A stretch of DNA of 64,000 bases from an uncultured Burkholderiales bacterium (lineage in GTDB: Bacteria > Pseudomonadota > Gammaproteobacteria > Burkholderiales > Eutrophovitaceae). How positions within the stretch are numbered: the first letter of the stretch is position 1; every line of letters starts with the position of its first letter. The DNA is taken from the NCBI GenBank assembly GCA_951812315.1, contig CATOSA010000025.1:82259-146258 (forward strand), in the 5' to 3' direction. Both the position numbers and the translations under genes were made by a program. Below, piece by piece: positions 49,642 to 60,800 of this stretch. The notes under the pieces are model-generated. The model saw nothing but the letters and a program-made list of their open reading frames with translations, was not told where the DNA came from and made no database searches.

Positions 49642-52089
49642 ATGCTAACGAGAAACCTGGCAGTGCCTGAAGTGCACGCAACACACCTCCCGAATGAAGA
49701 GGAAATACACCGCCTCGACGCCGCATCGGATCTGCATTCCCTGATGGCCGAGGCGGCGCGCCTGCGCGACGCTGGTCATAACAACGTCATATCGTATTCG
49801 CGCAAGGTATTTATTCCGCTGACCCACCTGTGCCGAGACGTATGCCATTACTGCACATTTGCGAAGACGCCGCGACCGGGCGAAGCGGCATTTCTTTCGC
49901 GAGAGCAAGTTCTGAAGATCGCGCGTGACGGCGAGCGCGCCGGCTGCCATGAAGCACTCTTTACCCTGGGTGACAAACCGGAACTGCGCTACAAAACGGC
50001 GCGCAAACAACTCGAACAGCTTGGCCACGAGACAACCCTGTCCTACCTCGCCGAAATGTGCGACTTGCTGTTGCGCGAAACCAGCCTGTTGCCGCATGTC
50101 AATCCGGGTGTAATGAATGCAGAAGAAGTCGCGATGCTAAGGCGGGTATCGGTTTCGCAGGGCATTATGCTCGAGAGCGTATCGGAAAGACTGTGCCAAA
50201 AGGGAGGCGTTCATTACGGTTCGCCGGACAAATCACCCGCAGTGCGCCTGGAAACGATACGCCACGCCGGCGAACTCAGGGTTCCGTTCACGACCGGCAT
50301 ACTGATCGGAATCGGCGAGACACGTGAAGAAAGGATTCAATCGCTGCTAGCCATTCGTGACCTGCATGAAAAATTTGGTCACATCCAGGAAGTCATCATC
50401 CAGAATTTCCGGGCGAAACCGGCCACCAAGATGGCGAATGCAATGGAACCGGAGCGCACTGAACTGATGTGGACGCTTGCGATGGCGCGCATTATTTTCG
50501 GACCGGAGATGAACCTGCAGGCGCCGCCAAACCTGACCCCGGAAGAATATCCGCTGCTGATCAAAGCCGGCCTGAACGACTGGGGCGGTGTCTCCCCGGT
50601 TACGCCTGATCACGTCAATCCGGAAATGCCGTGGCCACAGATCACCAGGCTGCACGAGCACACGCAACGTGCGGGTTATCAACTGGTCGAACGGCTTGCC
50701 GTTTATCCACGCTATTGCCTGGATGCGCAGAAGTGGCAGGATCCGTCATTGGTAGAGCGAATTACGAGGGCGGTCGATACGCAAGGATTCGCGCGCATCG
50801 ATAGCTGGTCGCCCGGACAAAACAGCCCGATACCGGATAACAGAGATCAAAAGCGAACTGTTGCCGGTTCGCAAATTCAACGCATACTCGCCACGGCCGC
50901 TAACGGTGAAACACTTGATGAAGGCGATATCGTCGCGCTGTTCAGCGCGCGCGGGTCCGAGTTCGACGCTGTCTGTACCGCAGCGGATGATCTGCGCAAA
51001 CGCACTGTGGGCGATATCGTGCGTTACGTCGTCAATCGCAATATCAACTACACCAACGTGTGCGCGTTTCATTGCCATTTCTGCGCGTTCTCCAAAGGCA
51101 AGGCGCATGAAGAGTTACGCGGTCAGCCTTATGACATTGAGGCTGACGAAGTTGTACGCCGCGCGCGTGAAGCCTGGAGCCGCGGTGCGACTGAGGTGTG
51201 CATGCAAGGCGGCATACACCCGGACTACACCGGCGAGACCTACCTCGCGCTTTGCCGGGCAGTGAAATCGGCATTGCCGGATATGCACATTCATGCGTTC
51301 TCGCCGCTCGAGGTCACCCATGGCGCGCAAACGCTAGGCATCACGATCGAGGAATTTCTTGGCCGGTTGCGCGATGCCGGTCTTGCGACCTTGCCGGGCA
51401 CTGCCGCCGAGATCCTCGACGATGAAGTTCGCAAGTTGATCTGCCCGGACAAGCTCACCACCGACGAATGGCTGAATGTTATCGAGACTGCGCACAACGT
51501 CGGATTCAAGACGACCGCCACCATCATGTTCGGCCACGTCGACCGCTACGAACACTGGGCTCGTCACCTGTTGCGTGTGCGCGCCCTTCAGCAACGCACG
51601 CACGGATTCAGCGAGTTTGTGCCTCTACCTTTCGTTCACATGGAAGCACCGATGTACCTGAATGGCCAGGCGCGCAAAGGACCAACCTTCCGCGAAACGG
51701 TATTGATGCATGCGATAGCGCGACTCGCTTTGCACCCACTGATTCCGAACATCCAGGTTTCGTGGGTGAAACTCGGTGACGACGCTGTTCGTGCCTGCCT
51801 GCAAGCCGGCGCCAACGATCTGGGCGGCACCCTGATGAATGAATCCATTTCGCGTGCGGCGGGCACAGTCCACGGTCAGGAAATGAATCCGGCGCGAATG
51901 GATGCGCTCATTTTCCAATGCCAACGCACACCGAAACAGCGTACAACGTTGTACGGCGTGCCATCGCGCACGTCGCGTGAATCTTCCTACGCCGCCCAAC
52001 CGCTTTCTCCCGTAGTACTGACGCGCGCCGGACGCAAGGCAAGAGTAGCCGGCGCCAGGTCGAGGCGCGCTGAATCAACCCGGTCTTGA
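49642..52089 (+). CDS. fbiC: FO synthase, fused CofG-CofH (two radical SAM domains)
   Basis: HLCRDVCHYCTFAKTP and NVCAFHCHFCAFSKGK (two CxxxCxxC); ...QGGIHPDYTGETYLALCRAVKSALPDMHIHAFSPLEV. Confidence 0.95.
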   Translation: MLTRNLAVPEVHATHLPNEEEIHRLDAASDLHSLMAEAARLRDAGHNNVISYSRKVFIPLTHLCRDVCHYCTFAKTPRPGEAAFLSREQVLKIARDGERAGCHEALFTLGDKPELRYKTARKQLEQLGHETTLSYLAEMCDLLLRETSLLPHVNPGVMNAEEVAMLRRVSVSQGIMLESVSERLCQKGGVHYGSPDKSPAVRLETIRHAGELRVPFTTGILIGIGETREERIQSLLAIRDLHEKFGHIQEVIIQNFRAKPATKMANAMEPERTELMWTLAMARIIFGPEMNLQAPPNLTPEEYPLLIKAGLNDWGGVSPVTPDHVNPEMPWPQITRLHEHTQRAGYQLVERLAVYPRYCLDAQKWQDPSLVERITRAVDTQGFARIDSWSPGQNSPIPDNRDQKRTVAGSQIQRILATAANGETLDEGDIVALFSARGSEFDAVCTAADDLRKRTVGDIVRYVVNRNINYTNVCAFHCHFCAFSKGKAHEELRGQPYDIEADEVVRRAREAWSRGATEVCMQGGIHPDYTGETYLALCRAVKSALPDMHIHAFSPLEVTHGAQTLGITIEEFLGRLRDAGLATLPGTAAEILDDEVRKLICPDKLTTDEWLNVIETAHNVGFKTTATIMFGHVDRYEHWARHLLRVRALQQRTHGFSEFVPLPFVHMEAPMYLNGQARKGPTFRETVLMHAIARLALHPLIPNIQVSWVKLGDDAVRACLQAGANDLGGTLMNESISRAAGTVHGQEMNPARMDALIFQCQRTPKQRTTLYGVPSRTSRESSYAAQPLSPVVLTRAGRKARVAGARSRRAESTRS

Positions 52090-52102
52090 ACGAGGACTTA
52101 TC

Positions 52103-53065
52103 ATGGATTTCGGTTTCAATATTCCCCCACGCGGCCCGCTTGCTTCGCGCAATAACATCGTTGCGCTTGCGAAACGTGGCGAAAAGCTGGGATTCAACTA
52201 CATCGCGATTCCCGACCACATCATCATCCCGCGGACGATCGCGTCGCCGTATCCATATAACAAGGAGCGCAAAATGGCGGGCGCCTCCGACGGCGACTGC
52301 ATGGAACAACTCGTACTGATGTCATTTCTTGCCGCCGCCACAGAGAAGATCAGGTTGCTGACGTCGGTCATGGTAGTACCGCATCGCAACCCCGTTTTCA
52401 CCGCCAAGGCACTGGCAACCATTGACCTTTTGTCACAGGGGCGAGTGACTGTCGGATGCGGCGCAGGATGGATGGACGAAGAGTTCAAGGCGATCGGCGG
52501 CATTCCGCCATTTGCCGAACGCGGTAAAGTCACCAATGAATACCTGCGCATCTTCAAAGCACTCTGGACCGAAGACAATCCGGAGTTCAGCGGTGATTAC
52601 GCACGCTTTGCCAATGTCAGCTTTCTTCCAAAACCGGTTCAGAAACCGCATCCACCGTTATGGATCGGTGGAGAAAGTCCCGCCGCACTGCGAAGAGTCG
52701 CGGCACTCGGGGATGCCTGGTATCCGATCGGCTCGAATCCCCAGTTCCCACTCAACACACTTGAACGCTACAAGGAAGCGCTCGATCGACTGGGCGACGA
52801 AGCCGAAAAAATCAAGCGTGATCCTGCGACAATCGATCTTGCGTACTGGGCAAACTGGTATGTAGAAGGACAGACACTCGAAGTCGATAGCGGCCAGCGC
52901 CAACTGTTCACCGGCGATGACGAGCAGGTCGCTCTGGATATTCGCGATTTGCGTGCCTGCGGCGTCAATCACCTGCTGTTCAACTTCGTGCGCGCCACGC
53001 TCGACGAATCGTTAACCGCAGTTGAGCGCTTCGCGGCAAAAGTCCTGCCGCTGGCAGCGGAATGA
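52103..53065 (+). CDS. LLM-class F420-dependent oxidoreductase
   Basis: MDFGFNIPPRGPLASRNNIVALAKRGEKLGFNYIAIPDHIIIP...VGCGAGWMDEEFKAIGGIPPFAERGKVTNEYLRIFKALW. Confidence 0.9.
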   Translation: MDFGFNIPPRGPLASRNNIVALAKRGEKLGFNYIAIPDHIIIPRTIASPYPYNKERKMAGASDGDCMEQLVLMSFLAAATEKIRLLTSVMVVPHRNPVFTAKALATIDLLSQGRVTVGCGAGWMDEEFKAIGGIPPFAERGKVTNEYLRIFKALWTEDNPEFSGDYARFANVSFLPKPVQKPHPPLWIGGESPAALRRVAALGDAWYPIGSNPQFPLNTLERYKEALDRLGDEAEKIKRDPATIDLAYWANWYVEGQTLEVDSGQRQLFTGDDEQVALDIRDLRACGVNHLLFNFVRATLDESLTAVERFAAKVLPLAAE

Positions 53066-53754
53066 GTCCAGCCATGTCGAGCAAAACGCAAAAACCGGTC
53101 ATTGCCATCCTTGGTGGAACAGGCGCACAGGGAAGTGCTCTTGCGTTGCGCTGGGCAAATGCCGGTTATACGGTTGTAATCGGGTCACGAAATCCCGAAA
53201 AAGCGACACAGGTGTGCAAACGCATTTCGATCGAGGTCGACAATGCCAATGTCTCATACGAGAACAATCTGGTCGCCGCGCAAAAAGGCGACGTCGTCGT
53301 GCTGTGCGTGCCATACGCGTCCCAGCGTGCAACCGTTGAAGAGGTGCAAACGGTACTTGGCGGCAAAGTCCTGATTGATACAACTGTACCGCTGGTACCG
53401 CCCAGAGTCGCACGGGTACGACTGCCGGACGGTGGGTCCGCTGTCGCCGCGATTCAGTCAATGCTGGGAGAGTCGGTCAGTGTCGCATCGGCATTTCAGA
53501 ATGTCGCCGCGCAAGTTCTGGCCGATTTGTCGTCGAAAGTTCAGTGCGATGTGCTGGTGTGTGGCAACGACATGGAAGCGCGCGAACTGGTCATCAAACT
53601 GGCAAGCGACATCAGTGTGCGCGCAATTCATGCGGGGACTATTGCGAATTCAGCCGCCGCAGAGGCACTCACATCGATTCTGATTTCAATCAATTCGCGC
53701 TACAAGGTTCACGGCGCCGGCATACGTATCACCGGTCTGGACTCCGGGGAATAG
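53062..53754 (+). CDS. npdG: F420-dependent NADP oxidoreductase
   Basis: PVIAILGGTGAQGSALALRWANAGYTVVIGSRNPEKA...VVVLCVPYASQ...AFQNVAAQVLADL...DVLVCGNDMEARELVIKLA. Confidence 0.9.
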   Translation: MSPAMSSKTQKPVIAILGGTGAQGSALALRWANAGYTVVIGSRNPEKATQVCKRISIEVDNANVSYENNLVAAQKGDVVVLCVPYASQRATVEEVQTVLGGKVLIDTTVPLVPPRVARVRLPDGGSAVAAIQSMLGESVSVASAFQNVAAQVLADLSSKVQCDVLVCGNDMEARELVIKLASDISVRAIHAGTIANSAAAEALTSILISINSRYKVHGAGIRITGLDSGE

Positions 53755-53781
53755 AAGGTTTTCCGCTAGCAACCCTGAACA

Positions 53782-54633
53782 ATGGGCGCCATGAGCACAA
53801 CTGAATCAATGTCGGCACCCGCCGCGGTTCGGCGCAATCTTCACCTGGTCGCATTGTCCGGGATACCGATGGTGCGCGAAGGGGACGATTTGTGCGAAAT
53901 CATTCTTGCGGCCGTCGCGCACTCGGGCGAGAAGCTTGTGAGCGGCGACGTGCTGATTGTGGCGCAAAAGATTGTTTCCAAAGCACGCGGCCAATGTATT
54001 GATCTGCGCACGATCACGCCGTCGGCAAAGGCGCTCGAACTGGCGGAAACCGTCGAGAAAGATGCCCGCCTGATTGAATTGATTCTGCGCGAATCGACCG
54101 AGGTCCTGCGTGTCCGGCAAGACGTCATCATCGTTGCGCATCGCCTGGGTTTCGTAATGGCCAATGCCGGAATTGATCTGTCCAATATTGATCTGTCCAA
54201 TATTGATCAGCCCGATATTGATCAACCCGATATTGATGGCGACGAGGACGCCAATTATGCGTTGCTGCTCCCTGAAGACCCCGATGCAGAGTGCGAGAAA
54301 ATCCGTCACGAACTGAAGGAAAGGTCCGGTATCGATATCGGCGTTGTCATGAATGACAGCCATGGACGTGCCTGGCGCAATGGCACTGTCGGTGTTGCGA
54401 TCGGTGTGAGTGGCGTTCAGGCATTGGCGGACATGCGTGGCAAGCCCGATCTTTACGGGCGGGCATTTCGCATCACCCAGGTCGGGGTCGCCGACGAGAT
54501 TGCATCGGCCGCGTCACTCTTGATGGGCCAGTCCGATGAAGGCTTGCCGGTGGTGTTGATGCGCGGCCTGCAAACCGGTGACGGACGCGCCGCGGACTTG
54601 ATTCGCCCGCGAAAAATGGATCTGTTCAGATAG
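53782..54633 (+). CDS. cofE: Coenzyme F420-0:L-glutamate ligase
   Basis: LHLVALSGIPMVREGDDLCEIILAAV...GDVLIVAQKIVSKARGQCIDLRTI...LGFVMANAGIDLSN...LLPEDPDAECEKIRHELKERSGIDIGVVMNDSHGRAWRNGTVGVAIGVSGVQAL. Confidence 0.95.
   Translation: MGAMSTTESMSAPAAVRRNLHLVALSGIPMVREGDDLCEIILAAVAHSGEKLVSGDVLIVAQKIVSKARGQCIDLRTITPSAKALELAETVEKDARLIELILRESTEVLRVRQDVIIVAHRLGFVMANAGIDLSNIDLSNIDQPDIDQPDIDGDEDANYALLLPEDPDAECEKIRHELKERSGIDIGVVMNDSHGRAWRNGTVGVAIGVSGVQALADMRGKPDLYGRAFRITQVGVADEIASAASLLMGQSDEGLPVVLMRGLQTGDGRAADLIRPRKMDLFR
54172..54240 (+). repeat. 15-bp coding minisatellite in cofE
   Basis: attgatctgtccaat x2, attgatcagcccgat, attgatcaacccgat, attgatggc. Confidence 0.95.
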
Positions 54634-54803
54634 AACATATCGTATGCACAGGTCCACTCTCCGTCCCCTGGTAACCGCAATTCCGTCGCTAGCGGCACTT
54701 TACTGCGACCGGAAACCACAGTTCCTGGGAGCGACCGGTTACGCCGCAGTTCAGGCTGATCCCGACCGACGCCTATTGGCGGTACGCCTTCGACGCATGG
54801 GTG

Positions 54804-56080
54804 AGAGGTGGACCCCAACGGCTGGACACCAAAATATAGCTGATAAGTGAAATCTTATGGATTATTCTTTTACGACACAGAGAGGATCCGAAGATGACAC
54901 GTAGTAAAGAGAAGAAATCACACGGCGAGCTTCAAGGCCAAAGTAGCACTGGGCGCAGTGCGTGGCGAGCACACACTGGCCGAGCTGGCTGAACAGTTCG
55001 ACGTTCACCCGAATCAGATCCAGGACTGGAAGAAACGTCTGGTCGATAGTGCCGAGGACGTGTTCGGTGGCAACGCAGTTGAGGCGCAACACACCGAACG
55101 CGAAATCGAGAAGCTGCACGCCAAGGTCGGGCAACTGACGATGGAGAAAGATTTTCTGTCAAAGTTTCTCGGGCGCGACCGGTGAGCGAGCGCCGAGCAC
55201 AGATTCAAAGCGCTCACGAACTGTCCAGGGCACGCCGCTGCGAGTTACTCGGAGTGGCACGCTGCACAGCGTACTATCGCGGCGCACAGGTGTCAGCCGA
55301 AGACCTTGAGCTGATGCGCCTGATCGACGAGCTCCACCTTGAGCTGCCGTTCTACGGAAGCCGTCGTATTCGCAACGAACTCGATACACGCGGGCTGCAG
55401 GTCAATCGTAAGCGCGTACAGCGGCTGATGCGTCAGATGCAGATCAGGGCGCTGTAGCCGAAGCGGCGCACCAGCACGCCAGACAAGGGACACAAGATCT
55501 ATCCTTACTTGCTCAGGGACATGACAATCACGCGGGCCAACCAGGTGTGGGCGAGCGATATGTGTTATCTACCGATGGCCAAGGGGTTCATGTAGCTCGT
55601 GGCGATTATGCACTGGCATACGCGCAAGGTGCTTTCGTGGCGGGCGCCGAACACGATGGACAGCGACTTTTGCGTCGAGGCGCTCGAAGAGGCATTGCCT
55701 CGCTACGGTACACCCGAGATATTCAACACCGATCAGGGCACGCAGTTCACGGCCGATGCGTTCACCCGCGTTCTCAAGGAGCACGAAGTGACGATCAGCA
55801 TGGACGGCAAGGCTCGCTGGATCGACAACGTGTTCGTCGAACGGTTGTGGCGCAGTGTGAAGTACGAAGACGTGTATCTGCGCGCGTATGAAACGCTGGC
55901 GGCATTACGCGCCGGACTGGACAAATACTTTCGTTTTTACAATACCCGGCGTCCTCACACTGGGCTTGACCGGCGTACCCCCCGATGCGGTGTACTTCGA
56001 ACAAACGGCGTTGAAGAGCGCGGCCTGAATCCCATGGAGATTTCACTTAAGCGGGGGTCCAAGTTTCGGGGTCCACTTCT
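54804..56080 (+). mobile_element. IS3-family element, copy 2, inserted 10 bp upstream of cofD ATG
   Basis: Near-identical to 19383-20657 (inverted); ends AGAGGTGGACCCC / GGGGTCCACTTCT; candidate 3-bp TSD GTG. Confidence 0.92.
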
Positions 56081-56090
56081 GTGGAACAAC

Positions 56091-57055
56091 ATGATTCTCG
56101 CGCTGGCTGGCGGGGTGGGCGGTGCCAGGCTTGCGTATGGGCTGGCGCAGGTACTGGAACCCGAAGCACTGACCATCGTGGTCAACACTGGAGATGACTT
56201 CAATCACCTCGGACTTCACGTGTCGCCCGATCTCGATACAGTCATGTATACGCTTGCCGGTATTAACGATCCGCAGAAAGGCTGGGGCATCGCGAACGAA
56301 AGCTGGAGTTTCATGGAACAGCTCGAGCGACTGGGCGGAGAAACATGGTTTCAACTCGGCGACCGCGACCTGGCGACCAATGTCGAACGCACAGCCGATT
56401 AGGCGAGCAACAAAGCCTTTCCGAAGTCACCGACTACCTGTGCCGTAGACTCGATGTCCGGCACCAGGTTGCGCCCATGAGCGATGAGCCGGTGCGAACG
56501 CGCGTGCATACCACCGAAGGTGTCCTCGATTTTCAGGACTACTTTGTGCGCCAACGTGCCCGGCCAACGGTCACCAAACTGGAATACGCCGGCGCTGCCG
56601 GATCACAGATGTCAGCGACGCTGCGCAGCTGCCTGGAGAATCCTTCCCTTGATTCCATTGTCATCTGTCCGTCCAATCCTTACCTGAGCATTGCACCGAT
56701 TCTCGCGATCCCCGGCGCACGGGATGCAATCGCGAGCGCTCGCGTACCAAGGCTCGCGGTTTCACCAATCATCGCCGGGCAGGCGATAAAGGGACCGGCC
56801 GCGAAGATCATGCACGAACTCGGAAAGCCCGCATCGTCGATAGGAATCGCCAGTTTCTACCAGGGGCTCGTAGACGGACTGATCATCGACAACGCCGACG
56901 AACAGCTTTGCGACGCTATTGCGCAAACTGGCGTTGAGCCATTCGTGACGGCAACTATCATGCGCAGCGCGCAGGACCGGCGACAACTTGCGGGCGATGT
57001 CATTCGCTTCGCCGGTCAGGTAAAGCCGTCAGGGATAAGGAGCGCGAGCGCATGA
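56091..57055 (+). pseudogene. cofD: 2-phospho-L-lactate transferase, single frameshift at ~56390
   Basis: [57 protein letters not shown]...[13 protein letters not shown] | [39 protein letters not shown]...VICPSNPYLSIAPILAIPG. Confidence 0.9.
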
Positions 57056-57678
57056 AGCCATGGCTCGTCATTCCGGTCAAGTCGCTGCGCGATGGCAAGA
57101 CCCGCCTCGCGCCGGCGCTCGATCCGGTGCAGCGCCGCGCATTCATGGATCGGTCGCTGGCCCATACCTTGAAGCAGGCGGCTGACTTTCCAGGACTCGA
57201 ACACACTTTGGTCGTGAGCGCGTGCAACGACACGCGAGAACGTGCGGCCTCGCTCGGCGCCGAGGTCCTGAACGAAAGCGGATTCGGCCTGGACGCTGCC
57301 CTGATACAGGCGCGAGAATATATTCGTCAGCGCGGCACGACGCAGCTGATTGTCGTGCCCAGCGACCTGCCATTTCTTTGCACTGAGGACTTGAAGTACC
57401 TGTCGCAGCTTGCGACCTCCGGAAAAATCGTGATTGCGCCGGACCGCCGCATGCGCGGCACAAACGGACTGTGTCTCGAAGCCGCGTTCGATTTTGAGTT
57501 CGAGTTCGGACCCGATAGCTTTGCGCGCCATAAAGACAACGCGCGACGTCTACAGCGCGGCCACGCCGCAGCGATCAGCCCTGGGCTGGAATTCGATGTC
57601 GATACGCCGGATGACCTTGCCGAGTTATACAAGCGAGGTGACTACCAGCCGGTGGTTGAGACCGTTTCCGCGCGTTGA
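57052..57678 (+). CDS. cofC: 2-phospho-L-lactate guanylyltransferase
   Basis: MKPWLVIPVKSLRDGKTRLAPALDPVQRRAFMDRSLAHTL...LIVVPSDLPFL...IAPDRRMRGTNGLCLE...FGPDSFARH. Confidence 0.93.
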   Translation: MKPWLVIPVKSLRDGKTRLAPALDPVQRRAFMDRSLAHTLKQAADFPGLEHTLVVSACNDTRERAASLGAEVLNESGFGLDAALIQAREYIRQRGTTQLIVVPSDLPFLCTEDLKYLSQLATSGKIVIAPDRRMRGTNGLCLEAAFDFEFEFGPDSFARHKDNARRLQRGHAAAISPGLEFDVDTPDDLAELYKRGDYQPVVETVSAR

Positions 57679-57800
57679 AGGCAACAGGACACCAGTTACT
57701 GCAAGTCGAACCCGGAGTCATCTGACGACCCGTCGGCGCACGGCAAGCATGGCGCAAGTTCTTTAGTATCCAGTACGTCAGTCGCGACCGCGGACAAGCG

Positions 57801-60800
57801 CTATTGAAGCCCGTCCAGCAGCGATTTCGCCTCCTCCTGATCTTTCGAGTCAAAGCCTTCCGTGAACCAGTTGTAGACGGGAGCGAGAAGACCACGGGCT
57901 TCCTCTGACTTGCCCCGGGATTGCAGGAGACGGGCGAGAGAGGTTGCAGCGCAGATTTCACTCAGGCGGTACTCTTGCTCCCGCGCTATGCGGAGCGCGT
58001 CCTGGAACAGGCCCTCTGCCTTGGTCGCTTCGGCGCCGTTGCGGGCGAAATCGACTTCGCCCGCTAATCGGTTAGCCACCGGCCAGAGTGTATTCTCTCC
58101 GGAATATTCCAGGTATTCCAGCGCTCGCCGGATCGCGTCTTCGGCATCATCGAGTTTGCCCAGACTCAAATAGATTTCAGCAAGATGTTTATTGATCCAA
58201 CCTATGCCTTGGCGACATCCAATGCTGTCCAGGTATCCGCCGACCCAATTGAGATCCTCAATGCCGCGATCGAAGTCGCCAAGAAGCCCGCGCGCGGCAC
58301 CACGGCCAACTTTCGCCCAGCCAAGGAAAAACGGAACGCTTTGCTCCTCGCAGAACGCGATGCATTCTTCGGCCCAGGCGAATGCCGGCTCGGGACGGCG
58401 AAGATACACGGCTACGTTTGCAGCCATGGCCAAACCAGAGGCAGTTGACATCGGATGCCGGATTGCCCGCGCCAATTCGACGGCGCGCTGCGCTTGCGCC
58501 CACGCTCGGTCCGGGTACCCAAGAAACATTTGCGTAAATGCCAACCAGGCCGTCGCCGAAATCTCGATATCTTGCCCGTTGATACGGAACGAGAGATCGC
58601 GATGGCGCGCGGGATCATAGTTGCTCAATGCTGTTTCCAGAACCCCAATGCCTTCCGAGCCCCGACCCACATGAAAGCTGACGGTGCCGTAATTGACTTG
58701 ACCCACTACCATTAAATCTTCGTCATGCGCCTCCTCGGCGACTTGCTTCGCCCGTAAACGATACCCGTCGGCTTTGGGAAAATTCGCCCTGTTCCAATGG
58801 TAAGTTCCAAGTGACGTAAGAATTGGCATTATTTCGGTCGCGTTTTCGGCATGCTCGATAAGCTGTTCGGCGCGGCTGAAGGCATCGACTACCGGGTCCG
58901 CGCTAAAACCGTAGATGCTCAAGGAAGATAACCCTAGCAGCGTCTGAAGGCCGAGTTCGGCTTTGGCGCGGGCGCGTTCATCGCCGATTCGGGGAACCAG
59001 CTTCAGGCCGTTTCGAATATGAGCCGTGGCTTCCGGAAAAGCCGATGCGACAAAAGCCAACTGGCCGGCCTGATACCAATAAGGAATGGCCTGATCGTAG
59101 TTGCCGGCTTCGGTCAGATGGTGGGCCAACATTTCCGGCCGGTTTTGCACAGTTTGTTCGAACTGATCCTTAAGACTCGTTGCGATCTGCTGGTGAAGCA
59201 GTTGGAGCTTGCTCTTGAGCAAGCTTTGGTACGCCGTGTCCTGGATCATCGCGTGCTTGAAAGTATAGTGATCGTCTGCTGCAGTGCCACGGCGGAAGAT
59301 CAGTTCGCTGTCGCTTAGTTGTTGCAGCGAATCCTGCAATTCGTCATCGCGCAGGTGGGAGACGGCAGCCAACAACTCATATGAGAATTCGCGGCCGATG
59401 CAGGCGCCGATCTGGGCGACCTCCTTGACCGGGCTCAGCCGGTCGAGTCGGGCCATCAGCGAGTCCTGCAAGGTCGCCGGAATGGCCAGCGGTGGCAACG
59501 GGCCGTCAAGCGTGTAACGATCACCTTGCTCTTTGAGGAAACCGGCTTCGAGCACGGTCTTGGTCAGCTCCTCGACAAACAGCGGGATGCCGTCGGTCTT
59601 GGCGACGATCTGCTCAAGCACTTCGTCGGGAAGCGACTTGCCGCCGGTGACCTTGGCGACCATGGTCGCGCCCATTTTGCGCCCGAGCCGGCCCAGGCCC
59701 AGCGGCGTGACATGGGCCTGGCCGCCCCAGGGCGGCTTGAATTCCGGCCGGTAGGTAATGACCAGCAACACTGGATGCGCCCGGATTGCCTCGATTACCG
59801 CGCCAAGGATCTCCAGGGTCGTCGGGTCGATCCAATGGGCATCCTCGAAAATCATCAGCACCGGTTGACTGGCGGCGAGCGCGACTACCTGGCCGACCAG
59901 GGCCGCCATCGTGTTTTCCTTCTGTTTCCGGGGCGAGAGAACCAGCGGCGCGTAGCGGTCAACGGGCAATGACAGCAGCGCCGCGATCAGAGACATTTCC
60001 TTGGACTTTTGTCCGAACAATGCTTCGAGCTTGTCGAGCTTGTCGAGCTTGGCGTCCACGTCGTCACTGCGCGCGAAACCTGTCGCCCGTTCCAACTGCG
60101 CAATCACCGGATAGAATGCCGAGTTGCTGTAATAAGGCGAGCATTGGTAACCGAGCCGGATGTGGCGCTCGTCGGCCAGTCGCTCGCGCAGGACCTGGGT
60201 GACCCGGCTTTTGCCGATGCCGGCCTCGCCCGACAGCAGTATCACCTGGCCTTCGCCGTCCTTGACCCGGTCCCAGCGCTCGATGAGCGTTGCGATTTCG
60301 TTCTCGCGGCCGACCAGCGGCGTAAGCGTGCCGCCCAGGGAAGCCTCAAACCGGCTTTCAGTCTCTGCCGCGCCCAGTACCCGATGAACCTGCAACCCGC
60401 CGGAGACACCCTTGGCGTCGCGGGTGCCCAAGTCTTTGAGCGCGAATGTGCCGCCCAGCAGTTGGCGCGTACTCTGGGCGACGGCAACCGTGCCCGGCTC
60501 GGCCAGCCCCTGAACGCGCGCTGCAATATTCGGTGTCTCGCCAACCGCGAGCCTGGCGTCTGCGCCCTCGTCGGCGCCACTTTCGCCCACCACCACTAGC
60601 CCGGTGGCGATGCCGATTCGCACTGCCAGCGGTTGTGGCCCCTCAAGCCCCTCGACAGCATCGACGATATCGAGCCCGGACCATACGGCGCGCTTGGCGT
60701 CATCCTCATGCGCAACCGGCCAGCCAAAATAGACCACTAGCCCGTCGCCAAGATATTGCGCGACATGGCCGTCGTATCGCCCGACCACATCACCGCAAGC

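Noticed and set aside
54644-54850. 68-aa ORF between cofE and the IS
   Set aside because: Crosses into the IS end and shows no recognisable protein features.
55599-56402. 267-aa ORF as a genuine transposase-CofD fusion protein
   Set aside because: Created by the IS lacking a terminal stop and by the cofD frameshift; reported as a consequence, not annotated as a gene.
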